In this document: positions 7,180-14,600 of the stretch, in pieces
Layout of the letters: the number at the start of each line of letters is the position of its first letter
How positions within the stretch are numbered: the first letter of the stretch is position 1
Origin: Streptomyces katrae
GTDB lineage: Bacteria > Actinomycetota > Actinomycetes > Streptomycetales > Streptomycetaceae
NCBI RefSeq assembly: GCF_000966975.1
Contig: NZ_JZWV01000101.1
Span: 1 to 18,211, forward strand
Direction of reading: 5' to 3'
Length of the DNA: 18,211 nt
The notes under the pieces: generated by a model
Seen by the model: the letters and a program-made list of their open reading frames with translations, nothing else
Databases searched by the model: none
What the model was told of the DNA's origin: nothing
Position numbers and translations under genes: made by a program

Positions 7180-8115
7180 CTACTGGGCGCCGATGAGCTT
7201 GCCGTCGGGGGCGACGGCGTACCAGGTGCCGCCCACGCCCTGCCCGTTGACGTCGCCGGGCTTCTTGTCCCCGGTGAAGGTGTAGACGGGCCAGCAGTTG
7301 ACGGTCTGCTGCTTCTTGCCGTCGGGGCGGTCGAGGACCAGGTAGTTCTTCTCGACGATCCCGCTGCCCCGCTCCGCCGGGGGGACCACGGGCCACTTGG
7401 CGAGGCAGTCCCCCGTGCACTTGGAGACCATCGGCCAGGCGGTGTCGGGCTTGAAGCGGTAGACGGTCATGCCGTTGCCGTCGACGATGTGCTCACCGAG
7501 CGCGGGGTCCTTGGCCACGGTCAGCGCCCCGGCGGCCTGGCCGGGGGTCCCGGCCGGGGCGGGGGCCGCGGCCTTCGCGGCCTTCTTGCCGTCGGGCGCG
7601 AGCGCGAACCAGGTGCCGCCGACTCCCTGGCCGCCCAGGTCGCCGGCCTTGGTGTCCTTGGCGAAGCGGTACGCGGGCCAGCCGGCCACCGTCAGCTGCT
7701 TGCTGCCGTCCTTGCGGACCACCTCGCCCAGCAGGGACGGGTCCATGCCCGCCGCGGCGCTCGCGTCGCCCGCCGGGACCACCGGCCAGGCCTTGGCGCA
7801 GTCCCCGTCGCAGTTGGACGCCGGGGGCTTGGCGGTGTCCTTGTCGAAGCGGTACAGGGTGAACCCGGCGCTGTCGGTGAGCACCGGCCCGAGCTTGTCG
7901 GTGGTCGAGACGGCGAGCGCGCCGGCGGGCTTGGCCGCGGCCGCCCCGGCGCCCCCGCCGCCGGCGTAGGGGTCGGCGGCGGGAGCGGCGGCGGTGGCCC
8001 CGGCCGGCTTGGCCGCGTCGGCCTTGTCGGCCTTGTCGTCCCCGTTGCAGGCGGTCGCCGCCAGCACGACGACGACCGCGACCGCGGCCAGGGTGGTTCC
8101 GCGCTTGATGCCCAT
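7180..8115 (-). CDS. Secreted-repeat lipoprotein (SCO0930-like, two repeats)
   Basis: This is a predicted extracellular lipoprotein of 311 residues. The ATG at 8115 is preceded by GGGAGAG, and the N-terminus is a lipoprotein signal: M-G-I-K-R, a hydrophobic stretch, then C23 in AATAC. An Ala/Gly/Pro/Lys/Asp-rich spacer (24-65) follows, then two copies of a repeat of the COG4315 / secreted repeat of unknown function family. Each copy has YRF, CxGDC, W-PVVP, a GW-or-CWPxYxF segment and GQGVGGTW. The paired cysteines in each CxGDC could form disulphides or bind a redox centre; that is inference. Molecular function is unknown in the family. A frame-continuous upstream extension overlaps the hydrolase gene in another frame and is not coding. 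Confidence 0.9.
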   Translation of the reverse strand: MGIKRGTTLAAVAVVVVLAATACNGDDKADKADAAKPAGATAAAPAADPYAGGGGAGAAAAKPAGALAVSTTDKLGPVLTDSAGFTLYRFDKDTAKPPASNCDGDCAKAWPVVPAGDASAAAGMDPSLLGEVVRKDGSKQLTVAGWPAYRFAKDTKAGDLGGQGVGGTWFALAPDGKKAAKAAAPAPAGTPGQAAGALTVAKDPALGEHIVDGNGMTVYRFKPDTAWPMVSKCTGDCLAKWPVVPPAERGSGIVEKNYLVLDRPDGKKQQTVNCWPVYTFTGDKKPGDVNGQGVGGTWYAVAPDGKLIGAQ

Positions 8116-8132
8116 GGTGATCTCTCCCGTGT

Positions 8133-8191
8133 GTGTTCCGCCGGGTCCGGGGGCTGTTCGCCCGCCGTACCCGTCAACTCGTGCGGAACAC
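8133..8191. promoter_or_regulatory. 9-bp inverted repeat upstream of the lipoprotein gene
   Basis: GTGTTCCGC at 8133-8141 and its exact complement GCGGAACAC at 8183-8191 are 50 bp apart, about five helical turns, just upstream of the lipoprotein ribosome site. They could be paired operator half-sites or the base of a long leader hairpin. I find no clear sigma-70 promoter in the 125-bp gap. Confidence 0.35.
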
Positions 8192-8240
8192 GGCGCCGGG
8201 GGAGCGTCCTGTTCACCGGGGGCGGTATGGCGTGTTTCAC

Positions 8241-9254
8241 TCACCCGCCGTCGAACCCGGCCCGCCGCAGGGCCGTGACCACAGCGAGGCCGAGGGTGCG
8301 GTGTCCGGCGTCGTTGGGGTGCAGCCCGTCCGCGAGGTGCTCGGGCCCCAGCAGGTCCCGGCCCGGCAGCAGGGCCAGGCGTCCGTCCCCGGCGGCGATC
8401 CGTTCGCGGGCGGCCCGCTCCATGGCGTCGCGCAGGGCGCCCAGGGTGGCGCCGAGCCGGTTGGGGGTGCGTTCGGCGTCCGGCCGCAGCACGGGGGAGA
8501 CCAGCAGCAGCGGGGTCCGGGGGTGGCCCTGGCGGACCAGGTCGAGGAAGACGCGGGTGGTCTCGTACAGCAGGGCGGCGGTGTGGGGGACGCGGGTCCA
8601 GCAGTTGGTGCCGAAGGCGAGGGTGAGGGCGTCGGCGGGCAGGGACGCGAGCTGCTCGGCGGTGGCCAGCTCCCCGCGCGCGGCGCCCGCGTACCCGAGG
8701 TTCACGGTGTCCCAGCCGAGCGCCCGCCCGGCGACGGCCGTCCAGCCGTGGGCGGGCCGGGTGGACCACCACCCCTCGGTGATCGAGTCCCCGTGCACCA
8801 CCCAGCGCGGGGCGGGCGGGGCCGGCGCCAGGGCTCCGCCGACCCCGCGCACGCCCAGGACCAGCGGGGACTGCGCCTCGGGCGGGTGGACGGTGAAGGG
8901 CCCGGCCCCGCCGGGCAGGGGAACGCGGACGACGGCCTCGGCGGCGGGGTCGGTGAAGACCTCGCGGACCATTCCGTGGCGGTCCCAGAGGGAGAAGCCG
9001 TGCGCGAGGTCGCGCAGGGCGTTCGTGGGGCCGGGCACGGCGGCCCGGTAGTGGATCTCCACCGCGTGCGCCCCGTGGGCGAGGAACTCCAGGCGGACCC
9101 CGATCGGCAGGGTGGCCCGCTCGCCGGTGTCCCAGGGCAGCCGCTCGGTGTCGGCCGGGTCGGCCCGTACCGGGCGGTCCTGATCCAGCCAGGCGATACC
9201 GCGCAGGAAGGGGCCCGGATCGAGCCAGGCCGTGGCCGTTCTGTCGGCGTCCAT
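8241..9254 (-). CDS. SGNH/GDSL-family hydrolase with N-terminal beta-rich domain
   Basis: This 337-residue protein is a probable esterase or acyl hydrolase, cytoplasmic because no signal peptide is visible. The catalytic domain starts near residue 148: nucleophile S157 in HGDSITEG, oxyanion glycine G187 in NLGYAG, N217 in GTN, and the D309-H312 pair in DGLHPND. Residues 1-145 form a beta-rich domain like those of SsfX3/CE2-type SGNH enzymes; that sub-family is a weaker call. The substrate is unknown. The ATG at 9254 is preferred over a TTG six codons upstream, because a promoter ends six bases before this ATG and no ribosome site is present. The gene is divergent from the amino-acid permease and shares its control region. 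Confidence 0.9.
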   Translation of the reverse strand: MDADRTATAWLDPGPFLRGIAWLDQDRPVRADPADTERLPWDTGERATLPIGVRLEFLAHGAHAVEIHYRAAVPGPTNALRDLAHGFSLWDRHGMVREVFTDPAAEAVVRVPLPGGAGPFTVHPPEAQSPLVLGVRGVGGALAPAPPAPRWVVHGDSITEGWWSTRPAHGWTAVAGRALGWDTVNLGYAGAARGELATAEQLASLPADALTLAFGTNCWTRVPHTAALLYETTRVFLDLVRQGHPRTPLLLVSPVLRPDAERTPNRLGATLGALRDAMERAARERIAAGDGRLALLPGRDLLGPEHLADGLHPNDAGHRTLGLAVVTALRRAGFDGG

Positions 9255-9260
9255 GGCGGC

Positions 9261-9289
9261 ACGCTGCGGCAATTCTGACGGTCTGTCAA
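9261..9289 (-). promoter_or_regulatory. Leaderless promoter of the SGNH hydrolase gene
   Basis: On the minus strand a consensus -35 TTGACA (9284-9289), a 17-bp spacer and a -10-like CAGCGT (9261-9266) lie so that transcription should begin at or next to the ATG at 9254. The perfect -35 and the missing ribosome site support each other; the -10 is weak. Confidence 0.55.
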
Positions 9290-9310
9290 GAACGGCGATC
9301 GAGGGGGGTC

Positions 9311-9394
9311 GCGCACTGATCGAACATCCACGTGCAACAAAGGACCATCCAGGACAGATCCGCGCAACGATCGTCCGTCAATGTGCAAGGATGG
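9311..9394 (+). promoter_or_regulatory. Four phased GYGC-A boxes, candidate Lrp/AsnC operator
   Basis: The boxes are GCGCACTGATCG (9311), GTGCAACAAAGG (9332), GCGCAACGATCG (9362) and GTGCAAGGATGG (9383), all on the plus strand. Their start-to-start spacings are 21, 30 and 21 bp, near whole helical turns, as expected where an oligomeric Lrp-type protein wraps DNA. They lie between the divergent hydrolase and permease promoters, upstream of an operon that itself encodes an Lrp/AsnC protein. Three matching boxes precede the nitrilase gene. Confidence 0.5.
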
Positions 9395-9398
9395 TGCA

Positions 9399-9428
9399 TT
9401 ACGGGCAGTATCACTCAGCTCGTAGGCT
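9399..9428 (+). promoter_or_regulatory. Candidate promoter of the permease operon
   Basis: TTACGG (9399-9404), an 18-bp spacer and TAGGCT (9423-9428) fit the Streptomyces vegetative pattern. Transcription would begin near 9435, leaving an untranslated leader of about 140 nt. The promoter lies right after the last GYGC-A box. Confidence 0.5.
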
Positions 9429-9452
9429 CACCCCCTGTACGTGGAGTGGCGC

Positions 9453-9529
9453 GGACCGCCTGCTCGGCGGTCCTCTCATGCCCAGACGGGCTCCCATCCG
9501 TCTGAAAACTGCTCCGGACCGCTGCGGTC
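9453..9529 (+). promoter_or_regulatory. Structured leader: three successive hairpins before the permease gene
   Basis: The predicted 5' leader holds GGACCGCC/GGCGGTCC (9453-9473, 8-bp stem, 5-nt loop), CAGACGG/CCGTCTG (9483-9504, 7-bp stem, 8-nt loop) and GACC/GGTC (9517-9529, extendable). It does not match a riboswitch I know. It could be an attenuator or simply GC-rich folding. Confidence 0.35.
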
Positions 9530-9574
9530 GACGCCCGACCCGTCCCCATCCCGCAGTGTCAAAGGAGTCCCCTC

Positions 9575-11044
9575 GTGCTCGATCAGGGCCAGGCACCCCC
9601 GCTCTCCCCGGAGACGCGCAAGCCCGTGAACCCGCTCATGCGGCGCAAGCCGGTCGAGCGGCTCGTCTCCGAGGGCGGGCAGGGCGAGGGCGGCACGCTG
9701 CGCCGCTCGCTCACCATGTGGCAGCTGACCATGATCAGCATCGGTGCCACCCTGGGCACCGGCATCTTCGTCGTCCTCGGCACCGCCGCCCCCAAGGCCG
9801 GCCCCGCCGTGACGATCTCCTTCGTCATCGCGGGCCTCACCGCGCTCTTCTCGGCCCTCTCCTACGCCGAGCTGGCCGGCTCCGTCCCGGTCTCCGGCTC
9901 CTCGTACTCCTACGCGTACGCCACCATGGGCGAGCTCATAGCCTGGATCTGCGGCTGGTGCCTGGTCCTGGAGTACGCCGTCTCCGTCGCGGCCGTCGCC
10001 GTCGGCTGGGGCCAGTACCTCAACGAGCTCCTCGACGGGACCATCGGCATCACCATCCCCGAGGCGGTCTCCCAGCCGTACGGCCAGGGCGGGTTCATCA
10101 ACCTGCCGGCGCTGGTCGTCGTCCTGCTCTCGATGGTCTTCCTGATGCGCGGCGCCAAGGAGAGCGCCACCGTCAACTCGATCATGGTCGCCGTGAAGAT
10201 CGTCACGCTGATCCTCTTCATCGGCATCGGCGTCATGGGCATCAAGTCCGGCAACTACACGCCGCTCGCCCCGCTCGGCGTCACCGGCATCAGCGCCGCC
10301 GCCTCCACCCTCTTCTTCTCCTACATCGGCTTCGACGCCGCCTCCACCGCCGGTGAGGAGGCGAAGAACCCGAAGAAGGACCTGCCGCGCGCGATCATGC
10401 TCTCGCTGGGCATCGTCACCGTCCTCTACGTCCTCGTCGCCTTCGTCGCCGTCGGCGCCATGCCGTGGAAGGACTTCGAGGGCACCGAGGCCGCGCTGGC
10501 CCAGATCATGACCGACGTCACCGGCACCAGCGTCTGGGGCGTCGTCCTCGCCGCCGGCGCCGTGATCGCGATCTTCTCCGTCGTCTTCGCCGTCCTCTAC
10601 GGCCAGACCCGCATCCTCTTCGCGATGTCCCGCGACGGCCTCGTCCCCAAGGTCTTCGCCAAGGTCGACGAGAAGACCGGCGCCCCCCGCGCCAACGTGG
10701 TCATCGTCTCCCTCTTCTGCGGCGTCCTCGCGGCCTTCATCCCGCTGGGCAAGCTCGCCGACGCCACCAGCATCGGCACCCTCTTCGCCTTCGGCCTGGT
10801 CAACATCGCCGTGATCATCCTGCGCTACACCAAGCCCGACATGCCGCGCACCTTCAAGGTGGCCCTCTTCCCCGTCACCCCGATCCTGGGCTTCCTCGCC
10901 TGCGGCTACATGATGTTCAGCCTCGATCTGCCGACGTGGATCGTCTTCGGTGGCTGGATGGCCGTCGGCCTCGTGGTCTACTTCACCTACGGCATCCGCC
11001 GCTCCCGACTGGCCACGGAAGAAGTGGCCACAGCAGAGAAGTGA
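9575..11044 (+). CDS. Cationic amino-acid permease (APC superfamily, CAT/YfnA type)
   Basis: This 489-residue integral membrane protein has about 12-13 hydrophobic helices and is probably an amino-acid:proton symporter of the CAT branch. The GTG at 9575 follows AAAGGAG with ideal spacing. A 47-residue cytoplasmic N-terminus precedes helix 1, which carries the APC signature GATLGTGIF at residues 57-65. YAELAGSVPVSGSSYSYAY in helix 3 and FFSYIGFDAAS with the following GEEAKNP typify CAT members. Length is normal for the family. The preferred substrate (Arg, Lys or other amino acids) cannot be read from sequence. The stop lies 10 bases before the Lrp/AsnC start, so the two genes form one operon and are probably translationally linked. 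Regulation is likely through the phased boxes upstream. Confidence 0.95.
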   Translation: MLDQGQAPPLSPETRKPVNPLMRRKPVERLVSEGGQGEGGTLRRSLTMWQLTMISIGATLGTGIFVVLGTAAPKAGPAVTISFVIAGLTALFSALSYAELAGSVPVSGSSYSYAYATMGELIAWICGWCLVLEYAVSVAAVAVGWGQYLNELLDGTIGITIPEAVSQPYGQGGFINLPALVVVLLSMVFLMRGAKESATVNSIMVAVKIVTLILFIGIGVMGIKSGNYTPLAPLGVTGISAAASTLFFSYIGFDAASTAGEEAKNPKKDLPRAIMLSLGIVTVLYVLVAFVAVGAMPWKDFEGTEAALAQIMTDVTGTSVWGVVLAAGAVIAIFSVVFAVLYGQTRILFAMSRDGLVPKVFAKVDEKTGAPRANVVIVSLFCGVLAAFIPLGKLADATSIGTLFAFGLVNIAVIILRYTKPDMPRTFKVALFPVTPILGFLACGYMMFSLDLPTWIVFGGWMAVGLVVYFTYGIRRSRLATEEVATAEK

Positions 11045-11054
11045 TCCATCCGCA

Positions 11055-11510
11055 GTGCGACTGAACGATCTCGACGAACGCATCGTGCACGCCCTCGCCG
11101 AGGACGCCCGACGCTCCTACGCCGACATCGGCTCCGAAGTCGGCCTCTCCGCCCCCGCCGTCAAGCGGCGCGTGGACCGGCTGCGCGCCGAAGGCGCCAT
11201 CACCGGGTTCACCGTCCGCGTGGACCCGGCGGCCATGGGCTGGGAGACCGAGGGCTTCATCGAGATCTACTGCCGCCACAACACCTCGCCGGACGACATC
11301 CGGCGGGGGCTGGAGCGGTACCCCGAGGTGGTGTCCGCGTCGACCGTCACCGGCGACGCGGACGCCCTCGTCCAGGTCTTCGCCTCCGACATGCGCCACT
11401 TCGAGCGGGTCCTCGAGCGCATCGCGGGCGAGCCCTTCGTCGAACGGACCAAGTCCGTCCTCGTCCTGTCGCCCCTGCTGAGGCGCTTCACCTCGGGAGC
11501 GCCCGCCTAG
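11055..11510 (+). CDS. Lrp/AsnC-family transcriptional regulator
   Basis: This 151-residue regulator has an N-terminal winged-helix domain (about 4-55; LNDLDERIVHALAEDARRS, then recognition region LSAPAVKRRVDRL) and a C-terminal RAM/ligand-binding domain (about 65-142), including VTGDADALVQV. Lrp/AsnC proteins form dimers or octamers and sense amino acids. The start is GTG at 11055, 10 bases after the permease stop; no strong separate ribosome site is seen, so coupling to the permease is likely. Its position suggests it controls the permease operon, including itself, and perhaps the flanking hydrolase and nitrilase genes through GYGC-A boxes. The effector is unknown. Confidence 0.93.
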   Translation: MRLNDLDERIVHALAEDARRSYADIGSEVGLSAPAVKRRVDRLRAEGAITGFTVRVDPAAMGWETEGFIEIYCRHNTSPDDIRRGLERYPEVVSASTVTGDADALVQVFASDMRHFERVLERIAGEPFVERTKSVLVLSPLLRRFTSGAPA

Positions 11511-11518
11511 ACACTCCC

Positions 11519-11547
11519 CGCCCCCGCCGGACCATCCGGCGGGGGCG
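11519..11547 (+). terminator. Terminator of the permease-Lrp operon
   Basis: CGCCCCCGCCGG and CCGGCGGGGGCG form a perfect 12-bp stem with loop ACCAT, starting eight bases after the Lrp/AsnC stop codon. Confidence 0.85.
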
Positions 11548-11604
11548 CGGTCGTATCCACAGGGGGCGGCGGCACTGTCACAGGCGCGTGCCACCATCGG
11601 CCGC

Positions 11605-14600
11605 ATGAAGATCCAGATCCCGCTGCCGGCCGGACCGCACCTGTCGACCGTCTACACCGACTGGACCCGCGCCCACGACCCCGCCGCGGAGCCGGCGGCC
11701 GTCGAGCTGTTCGACGAGGTCCTGAGCACCATCCACCGGGCCTACGAGAAGCCCGGCCGGTTCGTGGACGGGCTGGAGCGGCGGGTCCGGGGCCTGGACC
11801 CCGCCCACCTGCCCTGGTTCTGGGACACCGTCGGCCACAAGCTCATCGCCTGGCACCTGCGCTCCGCCGCCGCCCGTGCCTACGCCCTGGCCCGCAAGGC
11901 CGAGCGCGCGCACGCCCTGCCCGTCGACCCCGACTGGCACCGCGCCAACCTGCTGCTCTTCGCCCGCGCCGGAGCCCTGCCCGGCGCCGAGCTCAGTGGC
12001 CACCAGGCCTGGCTGGCCGCCGCCCTGGAACCCGCCGCCGCGCACGAGGAGTACGTACGGGTCCTGCGCGCCTGGGCCGCCTCGCCCGGCGAGCTCCCCG
12101 CCGACCTGGCCCGCCGCGTCCGGCTCTCCGCCCGCGCCGCCGGCCTCGACACCGCCGAGGAGGCCCGCGTCCTGGGCCTCGTCCTGGCCGAGGCCCGCAG
12201 CAAGGAGGTCCCCGACCGGCTCCTGGACGCCGCCACCCCGCTGCTGACCGCCCACCCCCCGGCCGAGGACACCGCCCTCGCGCTCCTCGGCCTCTTCCCC
12301 GAGAGCCGCGGCGACGCCTCCTCCTGGCTGCGCCTCCTCCTCGGCTGCGGCGCCGCCGACGCCGCCGCGGCCGGCCGGATCGTCCCCGAGGACGGCCTGC
12401 CCGGCTGGTTCGCCCGCTACACCCGCCGCTTCGGACACGGCCGCTCCGGCGGCGGCGTCATGCGCCAGCCGATGCCCGCCGAGCTGTTCGAGCTCCTGAC
12501 CCGCTGGGCGCCCCGGCTGCGCGCCGCCGGAACCCCGCTGCGGCTGCACGAGGACCGCTACCGCTACCAGGGCCTGGACGCCGACCTCCTCGACGCCTGC
12601 CTCGCCGAGGGCATCCCCGTCGAGGACCCCGGCGCCGCCGTACGGCTGGTGTTCTGGGACGGGAGATCGCGCCGCGACCTCAAGGCCCTCGCCGCCGACC
12701 CCGTCTTCGGCCCCCGCCTGGAGGGCACCGTCCACGCCGGCCTGCGCCGCTCCGGCACGGCCATCACCCTCCTCCCCGGCAACGCCGGCATCGCCGCCGG
12801 GGTCCACGCCCGCGTCGAAACCCTGCTCGGCGCCCTGTGCGGCGGCGGCCTCGCCGCCGCCGACGAGGCCGCCGACGAGCTGGCCGGCCTCCTCGACCGG
12901 CCCACCGCCCTCGCCCTCGACGGCATCGAGGAGGCCCTCGGCGCACTGGACCTCACCGGCCCCCTCGGCCGGGCCCTGCGCGCCGGACTCCCCGAGGAAT
13001 GGGCATGGCCCGCCCTGGAAGAGGCCGTAGCGGGCCTCGGCGGACCCGCCGCGGTCACCGGGGTCACCTGCACCTGGCCCGTCCTGACCGTCTACGGACC
13101 GGACCGGGCCGTGGCCGTCGACCACGCCGGCCCCCGCGGCTCCTGCGCCTTCCGGCTCCCGGACGGGGCGACCGCCCACACCGTCCACTGGGCCGGCGGC
13201 TCCTTCCTGGTCGGCTTCGCCACCACCCCCCGGGCCTCGTTCGGCACCCACGCCTTCTGGGCCGACCGCCCCGAGGACGTTTTCGAAGCGGAGCGGCAGC
13301 TCGGCCTGCGCCGCTACGGCGGCATGATCCAGGGCGGCCTCGGCTACCAGTTCGCCACCCCCGACGGCGGCCGCCTCGAGGAGGGGCACGTGCTGCGCCC
13401 CGGCGACCGGCAGGGCATCGGCTCCCACGACGTCCAGATGAGCGACGGGGAGCACTTCTGGACCACCGGCGTCCACGACGCCTGGCGCACCTGGACCCGC
13501 GTCGACCCCGCCACCGGAGCCGCCGTCCCCGGCCACGACACCCCCGCCTTCCACACCGCCGCCCCCCTCCCGCCCGGCACCGAGCACTTCAGGGACCTCC
13601 AGACCCTCGCCGTCCTCCCCGACGGCGCCCCCGGCTCCCCGCTCGGCCAGGACGGCCGCCTCGTCGGCTTCCGCGTCCTCAACCGCACCCCCTACCCCGG
13701 CCCCTCGCCCAGGGAGTTCCTCCTGGAGGGCGTCGACGGCCGCCGCGCCGGCTACCGCAGCCGCCGCTGGGGCCGCCGCCCCTGGGCCGTGATCCGGATG
13801 CCGCAGGGCGGCGAGGAGGCGGTCCTGGCCGGCCAGGAGACCATCCGCTGCCACGCCGCCGAGGACAACTCCCTCCTCTGGCAGGTCCAGGGCTTCCCCG
13901 GCTCCGACCGGCGCCGCACCCCGGGCTTCGGGGACGGCGCGGGCCCCGTCCCGCCGCCCGCCTTCTGGCACTTCCTCACCGAACGCTGCACCGCCTCCTC
14001 CCGCGCCCTGCGCACCGTGGACGACACCGCCGTACGGGCCCTGCTCGACGCCGCCCTGGCAGGCGAGCCCGCGCCCGCCCTGCCCGGCCGCCCCCTCGAC
14101 CCCGCCGTCGCCGACGGCGTTGCCCGGGCGGCGGTCCTCGCGGCCGACGTCCTGCGCCGCCGCCGCGAACTGTCCCGCAAGGTCGCCGTCATCCGCTCCG
14201 GACCGGTGGTTTCGCTGCGCACCGAAACCCCCGACAGCGTGCTCGTCCCCGCCCTGCACGGGCTCGTCCCCGAACGCCGGCGCGCCTACGACGAGCCCTC
14301 CCTCCCCCCGCAGCCCGCCGTCCAGACCGCCGTCGCCGCCGACGGACGCCACCTGCGCGGCGAGATCGACGACGAGGCCCGCGTCCTGGCCAGGCCCGCC
14401 GTCCCCGAGACCTGGGAGCCGCTGGTCGGCGGGATCGGCGCCGTCGCCTGGCGGGCCGTCGCCGCCACCACCCCCGACGGCGAACGCGAAGCGCTGGCCG
14501 CCCTGCTGGAGACCTGGAGCGGGCAGCCCTTCGCCGAGCCGGGCTCCGCCTGGCGCACCGGCCGGGCGACCGCGGGGTCCCTGGCCGCCCGCCGCGCCGC

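Noticed and set aside
7180..8772. In-frame N-terminal extension of the lipoprotein up to 8772
   Set aside because: The extension overlaps the SGNH hydrolase in another frame, is low-complexity Pro/Arg, and the lipoprotein signal with a ribosome site begins at 8115.
9479..9574. Arg-rich reading frame starting at ATG 9479 in the permease leader, considered as an arginine attenuator peptide
   Set aside because: It has no ribosome site and no stop before running deep into the permease gene, and Arg codons are expected by chance in such GC-rich DNA.
11553..11561. GTATCCACA, close to a DnaA box
   Set aside because: Single copy, no cluster, AT-rich region or replication genes nearby; most likely chance.
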